From Planctomycetaceae bacterium (GTDB taxonomy: Bacteria > Planctomycetota > Planctomycetia > Pirellulales > Thermoguttaceae), in NCBI GenBank assembly GCA_031266315.1, contig JAISBG010000875.1:1-5896 (forward strand): a stretch of DNA of 5,896 bases, given 5' to 3'. This document shows positions 1-5,873 of the stretch, in pieces; position 1 is the first letter of the stretch; each line of letters begins with the position of its first letter. The notes below the pieces were generated by a model. The model did no database searches. It saw only the letters and a program-made list of their open reading frames with translations, and was not told the DNA's origin. The position numbers were made by a program, and so were the translations under genes.

Positions 1-32
1 ACCTAGTCATTTTTCATGAATGACACTTCGGG

Positions 33-61
33 AAGAGAAATACACTGTGTATTTCTTTTTT
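33..61 (+). terminator. Putative intrinsic terminator of a gene left of the window
   Basis: AGAAATACA (36-44) pairs perfectly with TGTATTTCT (48-56) around a CTG loop. The stem can be extended outward by AAG/TTT pairs, and the right arm runs into a T tract (56-61). A hairpin followed by T residues fits a rho-independent terminator for rightward transcription. The stem is AT-rich, so it would be weaker than a classical GC-rich one. Confidence 0.5.
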
Positions 62-162
62 CGGAGTCGACTTATCCCTGTGAACGGTTACCGATTATTG
101 GCATAAATACTGCGTTAAGGTTATGTTCGATATTTTTTGAATGATCGAAATCAAGTTTTCGC

Positions 163-263
163 AACCTCATTTTCAACCTAATTTCTCTGACTAAACAACC
201 TCAGTAGCACATTGATTTCCTCAAAACCAACCTCATTACCTCATTGATAATTTTTAATGAGGT
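163..263. repeat. Cluster of CCTCA-type short repeats with a terminal hairpin
   Basis: The core CCTCA occurs at about 165, 199, 219, 231 and 239, with a variant CCTAA at 177. Several copies are extended to AACCTCATT. The last copy, ACCTCATT (238-245), is matched by its inverted copy AATGAGGT (256-263), giving an 8-bp stem with a 10-base AT-rich loop. Spacings between cores are 12, 22, 20, 12 and 8 bases. The role is unknown: an operator array, a decayed repeat element or a chance cluster are all possible. Confidence 0.4.
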
Positions 264-331
264 CACTCATGTTACGCACCGTAGGCGAAAAGTTGGTCAA
301 ACATACATTAACATCAGAATTTTGATGTCCG

Positions 332-557
332 GTAGAATAGCAAGTTTTTTTCTCCGCCCCTTTAGGGGCAACGCGTAACAACCCACCGCAACGCGATGGG
401 TTAAAGCACACCCCTAAATTTCGCCCTGAAAGAGCAATGCCAATTCGCTTTGCATTGCCCCTTCAGGGCGATTGTTGGGCAGGAACTGTTACCCACCGTG
501 TTGCGGTGGGTTGTTACGCATTGCCCTTGCAGGGCGGAGGAAAACTTGCAATCCTAC
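332..557. repeat. 226-bp composite palindrome made of nested hairpins (REP/MITE-like)
   Basis: The left arm (332-400) and right arm (492-557) are imperfect inverted copies of each other over about 65 bases. Both contain a GTAG(A/G)AT(A/T)GCAAG end, a CTCCGCCC block, a GTAACAACCCACCGCAAC block and a GGTGGG/GATGGG end. Each arm also folds locally: GCCCC/GGGGC (356-369) and CCCACCGC/GCGATGGG (382-400) on the left, CCCACCG/CGGTGGG (492-510) and GCCCT/AGGGC (523-535) on the right. The centre is its own hairpin: CGCCCTGAA (422-430) with TTCAGGGCG (462-470), then GCAATGC (434-440) with GCATTGC (452-458). No target-site duplication is obvious at the edges and no transposase is encoded. A non-autonomous palindromic repeat element is the likeliest reading; copies elsewhere in the genome cannot be checked here. 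Confidence 0.7.
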
Positions 558-594
558 TGAGTTGCTTGGTACTTTTTTTGTTATTGAAAAGAGA

Positions 595-600
595 TATAAT
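595..600 (+). promoter_or_regulatory. Possible -10 box upstream of the sulfatase gene
   Basis: A perfect TATAAT lies 156 bases before the sulfatase start, just right of the palindrome. No good -35 box stands at 16-18 bases; the nearest candidates are spaced too closely or too widely. Tandem TTGACA hexamers at 704-709 and 710-715 look like -35 boxes but have no -10 at the right distance. The promoter assignment is therefore weak. Confidence 0.2.
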
Positions 601-742
601 GACAATATCGTAATCTTGAAGACTTTCAATTTCCGAAACCTAAAAATAACGCCTTATTGGTGTTGTAAAAGGCATAAAGGGAAACTCTATAAAAATCGTT
701 GGTTTGACATTGACACTTAAGAAACGGTCAATTACCGTAATG

Positions 743-749
743 AAAGGAA
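743..749 (+). promoter_or_regulatory. Ribosome binding site of the sulfatase gene
   Basis: AAAGGAA precedes the ATG at 757 by 7 bases. It supports this start, which also places a complete signal peptide at the N terminus. A small inverted repeat (ACGGT 724-728 / ACCGT 734-738) lies directly upstream. Confidence 0.6.
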
Positions 750-756
750 TTTTACT

Positions 757-2253
757 ATGCAATTTTTTGTTAAAACAATTTTGTGTTTTTCGTTTATTTT
801 TCAACTTACATTTGTTTTTGGACTTACCGTAAATGGGCAAACTACAAACGAACAAGCAATAAATAAACCAACAACGTCAACAAATAAAACGTTGCCTAAT
901 TTTTTGGTTGTTCTTTCGGACGACCACAGTGCTCCGTTTGTTGGTGCTTACGGTGATCCCAATGTGGTAACGCCGAATTTGGATAAATTCGCTTCCGAAG
1001 GAATTTTGTTTCGGCGGGCTTATGTTAGTTGTCCGCAATGTGTTCCGTCTCGTGCGGGAATTTTTGCATCACGTTCGCCGGTCGGAATCGGAATGTCTCG
1101 TTTTTCCGCCGCATTTCCCGCAAACGTCAAAACGTTTCCGGAATATCTTCGTGAAAACGGTTATTTTACGGGACTTGCCGGAAGAACTTATCACATGGAA
1201 GGTTACAGCGGAAAAGGCGATCCGGTACGAAACGCGGAAGGAAAACTGGAATACCGCCGCTTTGCCGACCGATTTGATTACGCGAAATCAGGAAATTCGC
1301 TCACGCAACTTGCGGAATTTCTTGATAATGTCCCTCAAGAGAAACCGTTTTATCTTCAACTCTGTTTCAGCGACCCGCATCGTCCTTACGACGGTAAGAA
1401 TATTCCGAATCCGTGCGATCCGAAAAAACTTGTTTTGCCTTCGTGGTTCCCGGATACACCGGAACTCCGCAAAGACCTTGCCGGTTATTATGACGAGATT
1501 AACCGGTTTGATCGTGATTTCGGTAACGTTCTTGCCGAACTGGAACAACGTTCACTCAAAGAGAATACGTTAATCATTTTTCTGGGCGATAACGGCGGAG
1601 CAACATTGCGCGGTAAAGGAACATTGTATGAATTTGGTATTCACGTTCCGCTAATTGTCCGTTGGTCGGGAAAAATTGCGCCGGGAACCAACAGTAACGA
1701 GTTGATTTCTGCGGAAGATATTGGTTCGACTCTGTTAAATGTTGCAGGAATCGCACCGCCGAAAGAATGGACGGGGCAAAGTTTCCTTCCGGTTTTGCAA
1801 GGTATCAAAGACGCGCCGGTACGAAAATATATTTTTTCGGAACGCGGACCGCACGGCAACGGTTTACCGAATCATTCCGCCGCATTTGATTTAGGACGAA
1901 CGATTGTCGGTCAACGTTACAAATTGATTTACAACGCCATTTGGCAAATTCCTTATCATCCAGTGGATTTTGCCGGTCAACCGTTTTGGAAGGAAGTTCA
2001 GGAAGCGGCACAAAACGCAAAAGTTCCGAAACCGCTTGTTCCTTATTTTACCGGAGAAAGTAGGAAGCTGTTTGAATTATATGACTTGCAAAATGATCCC
2101 AACGAGTTAAATAATCTTGCAGGAAATCCCGCTTACGCCGAAATTGAAACGCAACTCAAACAGGATTTGACGGAGTGGATGATATTGGAACGCGATTTTA
2201 TTCCGTTGCCGTTCCAACAACAAAAAAATAACAATAACAACAAAAAGAATTAA
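757..2253 (+). CDS. Secreted sulfatase, heparan N-sulfatase (SGSH)-like
   Basis: The 498-residue protein is a formylglycine-dependent sulfatase that should remove sulfate from a sulfated glycan outside the cytoplasm. Residues 1 to about 27 form a signal peptide (one Lys, a Phe/Leu-rich core) with no lipobox cysteine. Visible active-site elements are the metal-binding Asp pair in LSDDHS (D55/D56), the signature CVPSRAG with C95 as the residue converted to formylglycine and R99, GRTYH (H146), SDPHRP (H208), LGDNGG (D278/N279) and K287 before YEFGIHVP. The stretch VLPSWFPDTPELRKDLA, the later YKLIYNAIWQIPY and the C-terminal ELYDLQNDPNELNNLA resemble human N-sulphoglucosamine sulphohydrolase from memory, which suggests that subgroup (SulfAtlas S1_8-like); the exact substrate is inferred. 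The usual GKWH segment appears as GRTYH. The tail after about residue 485 is a low-complexity Gln/Asn/Lys run. AAAGGAA (743-749) lies 7 bases before the ATG and fixes the start. No sulfatase-maturing enzyme gene is in the window. Confidence 0.92.
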   Translation: MQFFVKTILCFSFIFQLTFVFGLTVNGQTTNEQAINKPTTSTNKTLPNFLVVLSDDHSAPFVGAYGDPNVVTPNLDKFASEGILFRRAYVSCPQCVPSRAGIFASRSPVGIGMSRFSAAFPANVKTFPEYLRENGYFTGLAGRTYHMEGYSGKGDPVRNAEGKLEYRRFADRFDYAKSGNSLTQLAEFLDNVPQEKPFYLQLCFSDPHRPYDGKNIPNPCDPKKLVLPSWFPDTPELRKDLAGYYDEINRFDRDFGNVLAELEQRSLKENTLIIFLGDNGGATLRGKGTLYEFGIHVPLIVRWSGKIAPGTNSNELISAEDIGSTLLNVAGIAPPKEWTGQSFLPVLQGIKDAPVRKYIFSERGPHGNGLPNHSAAFDLGRTIVGQRYKLIYNAIWQIPYHPVDFAGQPFWKEVQEAAQNAKVPKPLVPYFTGESRKLFELYDLQNDPNELNNLAGNPAYAEIETQLKQDLTEWMILERDFIPLPFQQQKNNNNNKKN

Positions 2254-2265
2254 AACAATATCGTT

Positions 2266-2282
2266 CCCGATACAACATCGGG
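2266..2282. other. Small hairpin after the sulfatase stop
   Basis: CCCGAT (2266-2271) pairs perfectly with ATCGGG (2277-2282) around a five-base loop, 13 bases after the sulfatase stop. Read on the minus strand it is followed by a moderately T-rich stretch, so it may help end transcripts of the opposing membrane-protein gene. Confidence 0.4.
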
Positions 2283-2305
2283 CGTGAAATTATTGTTCAA
2301 TATTA

Positions 2306-2350
2306 CCTCAAGAGGTAGGTAATCTCTTGAGGTTATTGTTTATTTTATTT
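2306..2350 (+). terminator. Rho-independent terminator between convergent genes
   Basis: CCTCAAGAG (2306-2314) and CTCTTGAGG (2324-2332) form a perfect 9-bp stem with a 9-base loop. The stem is followed by a strongly T-rich run (2333-2350). It fits termination of the sulfatase transcript. The minus-strand flank is less T-rich, so use by the opposite gene is possible but less clear. Confidence 0.7.
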
Positions 2351-2368
2351 GTAATTCCGTTTCGGTTT

Positions 2369-3049
2369 TTATTCCGCGACAACCATAATACGAATCTGTT
2401 GTATTTCACAAGAATTTCTTTTAAGGTCAATTCGAACACCAAAATTACGCGGTTTAAAAATGTTCCACTTAACATCAACGTCATCAAGAAGAAAAACCTC
2501 AACATTCGGGTCGGATTCAAAAGCAGGACAAAATGGAATATGAATTGTTGCCGTTAATTGATCATTTTGAAATTCGACGAGGAAAGTTCCTTCCAACCGG
2601 TCTTTTCCTGTTTCGGCGAAACGGCGGACAATTTTTTGTGTTACGGAATTATCAAAAAAATCCGCTTGATCGGAATTATCCGCAATCGGCGGAACGGCAA
2701 CTTTTTTGTACATTTTTCTTGTCGGCAACCGTCGGAGAATTTCAGCAATTCCCAGTAAGGAAATATAAAGAACCGGCAAAGGAAACGGTAACAAAAATCC
2801 GATCAGCAAAACAGGAATCCAAAAAATGTTGCGATTTTTTACGTTTTCCGGTTGCTGTGAAATACGGGACAGAAAAATCAGAAAACCAACCCAAACGGTA
2901 AACACCAATACCGCAATACTGTTACGTCCCGCGCCAATATCCGGCGATTCACGCCACAAAAGACCGGCAATCGCCAAAATTCCCGCCAACCAGAGAACCA
3001 TTTGACTTGCCAAACTAAGACCGAATGTCAGGTGTTGGGATATTTTCAT
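2369..3049 (-). CDS. Membrane protein of unknown function with a soluble C-terminal domain
   Basis: The 226-residue protein has a hydrophobic N-terminal half with about three or four membrane segments: roughly residues 12-32, 43-61, and a long stretch 75-104 that could be one or two helices. A basic linker (RRLPTRKMYKK, 106-116) follows. The C-terminal half (about 135-226) looks like a soluble mixed or beta-rich domain with alternating hydrophobic residues (GTFLVEFQ, TATIHIPFCP, VEVFLLDDVDVKW, FGVRIDLKR). By the positive-inside tendency the basic linker suggests this domain is cytoplasmic. I recognise no named family; the layout recalls uncharacterised planctomycete proteins, but that is memory rather than a search. 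The start is supported by an AGGA about 12 bases upstream on the minus strand. It lies downstream of the serine acetyltransferase gene on the same strand, separated by 148 bases containing an inverted repeat. It converges on the sulfatase gene. Confidence 0.75.
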   Translation of the reverse strand: MKISQHLTFGLSLASQMVLWLAGILAIAGLLWRESPDIGAGRNSIAVLVFTVWVGFLIFLSRISQQPENVKNRNIFWIPVLLIGFLLPFPLPVLYISLLGIAEILRRLPTRKMYKKVAVPPIADNSDQADFFDNSVTQKIVRRFAETGKDRLEGTFLVEFQNDQLTATIHIPFCPAFESDPNVEVFLLDDVDVKWNIFKPRNFGVRIDLKRNSCEIQQIRIMVVAE

Positions 3050-3094
3050 TAAATGTAATTGTCCTGCCGCTTTTTGTCATTGAGCAATTTTTGT

Positions 3095-3171
3095 AATATT
3101 TCGCAGAATTTTCGTTAAAAGTTTTCCATTTTATCATTACAAAATTTCAACGAAAATTTTGCGGAAATATT
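3095..3171. repeat. Long imperfect inverted repeat between cysE and the membrane-protein gene
   Basis: The left arm (3095-3116, beginning AATATTTCGCAG) and right arm (3149-3171, ending GCGGAAATATT) are inverted copies over about 22 bases, with one mismatch and one single-base bulge, around a 32-base loop. A second, shorter pairing is possible between TTTTGTAAT (3089-3097) and ATTACAAAA (3136-3144), which shares bases with the first. The element lies 27 bases after the cysE stop on the minus strand, so it may act as a terminator or transcript-end stabiliser for cysE. It is AT-rich and only partly followed by T residues on that strand. Confidence 0.55.
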
Positions 3172-3197
3172 GCCGTGAGATTTATTGTATCTGAAAT

Positions 3198-4151
3198 TCA
3201 GATTCGCCAGTCATTTTGTTCGATAATAGGGCTTTTGATTTTCAGGCTGGGTTTTTCGATCAGAACAGTTGTTCCCGGCGGAATGGAATAAGTGAGCCAA
3301 ACACTGGAACCAATAACCGAATCACGACCAATAACCGTTTTTCCGCCAAGAACTGTTGCATTCGCGTAGATCACGACATTGTCTTCGATGGTCGGATGGC
3401 GTTTTGTGTTACGAACTAATTCGCCGGTTTCATCTTTTGGAAAACTGATTGCCCCTAGAGTTACACCCTGATAAAGTTTCACCCAGTTACCGAGAATACT
3501 TGTTTCACCAATAACAATTCCTGTTCCGTGATCAATAAAAAAATGTTCGCCAATAACCGCACCGGGATGAATATCAATTCCCGTTTTGCTGTGTGCCCAC
3601 TCGGTCATCATACGCGGAATCAACGGAATTTTCAGATCATACAACGCATGAGCCAAACGATAAACTGTTACTGCTTCAAGACCCGGATAACAAAAAATCA
3701 CTTCATCTAACGATTTGCACGCCGGATCACCGACATACGCCGCTTCCACATCTTTTGCCAATTTTCGCCGAATACCGGGAATTTGTTTCAAAAATTCAAT
3801 TGTTTTTCGGTGGGCAACTTGTTCCACCGAAGACAACTTTTCCGGTTCACACTGATCGGTGTTGCCTTCACCGTGACACAAAGCCCGTTCAAAAAGAACA
3901 GCAAGCCGGTCATGAAGTCGGTCAACAATTTCACCGACATGATAAATCACATTTGACGAATGAAGCCGATCACGATTCCGATAACCCGGATAGATAATTT
4001 CTTTCAAATCTTCGATTACTTCAACCACAACGTTATAATTCGGTAACGGGCAATGATCAAGGTGATGCGTCAATTTTGTTTCACGGTACGATTCCACAAT
4101 CCGATCCGTCAAAACAGGAAGTTCCGTTTTATGTTTAAAAATAGTAAGCAT
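3198..4151 (-). CDS. cysE: Serine O-acetyltransferase (CysE/EpsC type)
   Basis: The enzyme transfers an acetyl group from acetyl-CoA to L-serine, giving O-acetylserine, the first committed step of cysteine synthesis in the cytoplasm. The 317-residue protein has a helical N-terminal region (about 1-175, including [19 protein letters not shown], the usual entry to the catalytic part) and a left-handed beta-helix of hexapeptide repeats (about 190-290). Diagnostic motifs are [16 protein letters not shown] (186-201), [13 protein letters not shown] (205-217) with D193 and H208 at the positions of the catalytic Asp/His pair, and TKRHPTIED (249-257) with R251/H252. A C-terminal [12 protein letters not shown] closes the acetyl-CoA site. 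The long N-terminal region fits the EpsC/SrpH-like subgroup better than the shorter E. coli CysE. No Shine-Dalgarno sequence is obvious before the ATG. No cysK or other sulfur-assimilation gene is adjacent, so it appears to be transcribed alone or with the downstream membrane-protein gene. Confidence 0.95.
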   Translation of the reverse strand: MLTIFKHKTELPVLTDRIVESYRETKLTHHLDHCPLPNYNVVVEVIEDLKEIIYPGYRNRDRLHSSNVIYHVGEIVDRLHDRLAVLFERALCHGEGNTDQCEPEKLSSVEQVAHRKTIEFLKQIPGIRRKLAKDVEAAYVGDPACKSLDEVIFCYPGLEAVTVYRLAHALYDLKIPLIPRMMTEWAHSKTGIDIHPGAVIGEHFFIDHGTGIVIGETSILGNWVKLYQGVTLGAISFPKDETGELVRNTKRHPTIEDNVVIYANATVLGGKTVIGRDSVIGSSVWLTYSIPPGTTVLIEKPSLKIKSPIIEQNDWRI

Positions 4152-4228
4152 AAAAATTAGTTAAAAAATTTGAGAACAAACTTCTCTTTGAAACCTCTTA
4201 TAAAATATAAAAGCAACAATTCTAAATT

Positions 4229-4256
4229 ATTATAATGCAGAATATGGAAAAGTCCA
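4229..4256 (-). promoter_or_regulatory. Candidate promoter of the serine acetyltransferase gene
   Basis: On the minus strand a perfect TATAAT (4229-4234) is preceded after 16 bases by TGGACT (4251-4256), a 4-of-6 match to TTGACA. It would start transcription about 70 bases before the cysE ATG. The -10 box overlaps the stop codon of the broken gene upstream, so it is intergenic only if that gene is dead. Promoter rules for this organism are unknown. Confidence 0.3.
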
Positions 4257-4640
4257 CCGATACTCACCAACATCAATAAACAAAAGATAAGCGGTGGACG
4301 GCAACATAACGCAACGAAAATAACCAACAGGTCTGCCTTTTTCATAACCTAATTCTGTTCTATGAAACTTTGCGAAACCATCATCCTGCGTTTTATCCTT
4401 TGTCAATTTGGCATTGTATTCAGCAAGCATTACATCCAAGCCAAAAAACTCATCAATACTTTTTCCTTTGTTTTCTATCACAAAGAAGTTGGGATCATTA
4501 ACATCGGAACAATAAATTTGTCGCGCCGGCGAGTCATGAATATGATCAAGTCAGGAAAATGTCTCATGCAACTTTTGGTCAAGGTCTCTGGTAAAATCGT
4601 TTTTTCCTGATATATTTATTTCTTTGTACTTCTTACTTCG
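4230..4640 (-). pseudogene. Broken gene relic with an in-frame TGA and no start codon
   Basis: On the minus strand one frame reads through with protein-like composition from 4640 to the TAA at 4230-4232, interrupted only by TGA at 4551-4553. Before the TGA it reads about 29 residues, including FTRDLDQKLHETFS. After it come 106 residues, including LDHIHDSPARQIYCSDVND, FFVIENKGKSIDEFFG, GYEKGRPVGYFRCVM and YRWTFPYSAL. The only near-start is a GTG at 4481, which falls inside the FFVIENKG strand and would cut a likely domain. No ATG is present before the TGA, and another TGA bounds the frame at 4641-4643. This fits a 5'-truncated, nonsense-mutated gene. I do not recognise the family. VIENK resembles the E-x-K strand of PD-(D/E)xK nucleases, but that is only a guess. 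Alternatives are an 83-residue protein from GTG 4481, or a sequencing error at the TGA. Confidence 0.5.
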
Positions 4641-4694
4641 TCAATGCGTAAAATGTGTTTTTCAAACAACGTATCGCTTTTAACCTTGTAAAAC

Positions 4695-4701
4695 AAAGGA
4701 G
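4695..4701 (+). promoter_or_regulatory. Ribosome binding site that decides the STAS gene start
   Basis: AAAGGAG lies 8 bases before the ATG at 4710. A GTG at 4701 in the same frame would overlap this Shine-Dalgarno sequence, so the ATG is the better start. Confidence 0.75.
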
Positions 4702-4709
4702 TGTTCCCG

Positions 4710-5018
4710 ATGAATTTTACCGAATATAATAATACGCTTCGTTGTATTTTTTCCGGAAAACTTGATACTTTGACCTGTTCCAATATTGAAGATGTTTTGG
4801 ATAAGCGAATTACCAGTTTTCTGGAAAAACAAGATGTTGCTTGTCTCATTTTCGATCTCTCTGAAGTTGATTATGTTTCCTCTGCATTTCTCCGGCTTTG
4901 CCTTTGCTATTTCAAGTCCGCAGGCAAGAAGAATTTTCGAATTGAAAATCCGGCACCAAATGTCAGAAACGTGTTTCAATTGTCCGGATTTACGGAAATT
5001 ATGGATATTGCTCCATGA
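4710..5018 (+). CDS. STAS-domain protein (anti-sigma-factor antagonist type)
   Basis: The 102-residue protein is a single STAS domain, the size of SpoIIAA/RsbV-type anti-sigma-factor antagonists. In that family a kinase phosphorylates one serine, and the unphosphorylated form binds and sequesters the anti-sigma kinase. The core motif is CLIFDLSEVDYVSSAFLRLCL (residues 45-65). S58 aligns with the phosphorylated serine of SpoIIAA, the preceding Asp is replaced by S57, and the usual Gly after the serines is Phe (F60). The N-terminal LRCIFSGKLDTLTC strand and the C-terminal NVRNVFQLSGFTEIM helix fit the fold. No partner kinase, phosphatase or sigma factor is in the window. It is 87 bases upstream of the lutA-like gene on the same strand with no evident terminator between, so they may share a transcript. 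Whether it controls a sigma factor or another partner is unknown. Confidence 0.85.
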   Translation: MNFTEYNNTLRCIFSGKLDTLTCSNIEDVLDKRITSFLEKQDVACLIFDLSEVDYVSSAFLRLCLCYFKSAGKKNFRIENPAPNVRNVFQLSGFTEIMDIAP

Positions 5019-5105
5019 GTTTTTCCAAAATTTTCCGGTTGTTTCCCAATCAGAAAAGTCCGAATATTTTAACCAATATTTCAACAACCCTCATTTTCTC
5101 CAACC

Positions 5106-5873
5106 ATGACCGATCCTGTATTACGTTCTTATCCTTGTTGGGACTATCCGTCTTACCATTCCGGTGAAACGGTTGCGCTTTTTATCCCTTGTTTTATTGA
5201 TCAGTTTTTTCCGACCGTTGGTATTGCCACTGTTAAATTGCTTGAGGGTGAAAAAATCCCGTTGGAATTTCCGCCGGAACAAACCTGTTGCGGTCAAGCG
5301 GCGTTCAACAGCGGCTATTGGACGGAAGCCGGAAAAGTTATGGAACATTTCGTCAAAGTGTTTCGTTCTTACCGTTGGATTGTAACACCGTCAACATCTT
5401 GTGCGGCAATGTGTCGGGTTTTTTTTGAACAACTCCATCCCGGTTCTGAAGCGGCTGAACTTGGTAAACGTGTCTTTGAAATCAGCGAGTTTCTGGTCAA
5501 CATTCTTGGTAAGACGGATTTTTCTTCGCAATGCAACAAAAAAGTCGCTTTACATATTGGTTGTCATGGACGCCGTGAGTTGGGGATTGTCGATCCTCCG
5601 CTCCGTTTGCTGGAAAATATTCGCGGTTTGGTTTACACTCCCATTCCTGATATGGAGGAATGTTGTGGTTTTGGCGGGACTTTCAGTGTTAAAATGGCGG
5701 GAACTTCTATTGCTATGGGAAAACGTAAAGCGGCAAATATTGTTGCCTGCGGTTGTGAATTGGTAACAACGCTTGATATGAGTTGCGTTATGCACTTTGG
5801 CGGCGTCATGCAACGCGATCCGGCAATGAAAAACATTCCAATTGTTCACCTCGTTGAATTGCTTGCCGGTTGA
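5106..5873 (+). CDS. lutA: LutA-like (Fe-S) oxidoreductase subunit, cysteine-rich domain
   Basis: The 255-residue protein matches LutA/YkgE, one of three subunits (LutABC) that oxidise L-lactate to pyruvate in the cytoplasm. It carries two cysteine-rich (CCG) domains. The first has C29 (ALFIPCFID), TCCGQAAFNSGY (C61/C62) and TPSTSC (C99, followed by C103). The second has HIGCHGRRELG (C153), EECCGFGGTFSVKMA (C186/C187) and DMSC (C227) before VMHFGG. These are the expected iron-sulfur or cofactor ligand positions. Length is close to that of Bacillus LutA, plus about 20 extra N-terminal residues. The ATG at 5106 is the only good start: the upstream frame is closed by TAA at 5070-5072 and the first CCG strand begins near residue 22. 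No clear Shine-Dalgarno sequence precedes it. The gene ends 23 bases before the window edge; lutB and lutC would be expected downstream. Distinguishing LutA from glycolate-oxidase GlcF-like or heterodisulfide-reductase-like relatives rests on motif order and length. Confidence 0.9.
   Translation: MTDPVLRSYPCWDYPSYHSGETVALFIPCFIDQFFPTVGIATVKLLEGEKIPLEFPPEQTCCGQAAFNSGYWTEAGKVMEHFVKVFRSYRWIVTPSTSCAAMCRVFFEQLHPGSEAAELGKRVFEISEFLVNILGKTDFSSQCNKKVALHIGCHGRRELGIVDPPLRLLENIRGLVYTPIPDMEECCGFGGTFSVKMAGTSIAMGKRKAANIVACGCELVTTLDMSCVMHFGGVMQRDPAMKNIPIVHLVELLAG

Larger units (their letters stand above)
1..756. other. Gene-free, repeat-rich left end
   Basis: No reading frame here looks like a real protein. 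Stops are frequent, and the one longer frame (472-720, + strand) runs through the right half of the composite palindrome, has no domain, and has a cysteine- and arginine-rich composition typical of a chance translation. The stretch contains, in order: a terminator-like hairpin near 33-61, repeated CCTCA motifs at 163-263, a small hairpin at 311-328 (ACATCA / TGATGT), the large palindrome at 332-557, and the leader of the sulfatase gene. I see no tRNA or rRNA signature and no CRISPR array. Confidence 0.7.

Noticed and set aside
163..263. CRISPR array
   Set aside because: The repeats are only 5-9 bases long with 8-22-base spacing, far too short for repeat and spacer units.
704..715. Tandem TTGACA hexamers as a promoter -35
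   Set aside because: No -10-like hexamer lies 16-18 bases downstream of either copy, and a start there would leave almost no leader before the sulfatase ribosome binding site.
472..720. 82-codon + strand frame in the leader of the sulfatase gene
   Set aside because: It begins inside the composite palindrome and its first third translates the right arm. It has no domain, no ribosome binding site and an implausible Cys/Arg-rich composition.
2533..2901. 122-codon + strand frame
   Set aside because: It is fully antisense to the membrane-protein gene, whose own frame has coherent membrane segments. It is a shadow.
3593..3997. 134-codon + strand frame
   Set aside because: It is antisense to the serine acetyltransferase, which has unmistakable motifs.
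4157..4345. 62-codon minus-strand hydrophobic frame ending just before cysE
   Set aside because: It overlaps the 3' part of the broken gene in another frame. That frame reads as a more protein-like sequence (GYEKGRPVGYFRC), and no clear ribosome binding site supports this one. It remains faintly possible as a small membrane peptide.
4551..4553. TGA read as selenocysteine in the broken gene
   Set aside because: No redox motif surrounds it, I see no SECIS-like hairpin directly after it, and there is no start codon upstream. Nonsense mutation is simpler.
5015..5167. 50-codon frame whose ATG overlaps the STAS stop as ATGA
   Set aside because: The overlap looks like translational coupling, but the frame runs into the start of the lutA-like gene in a different phase and has no recognisable features. 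Chance is likelier.
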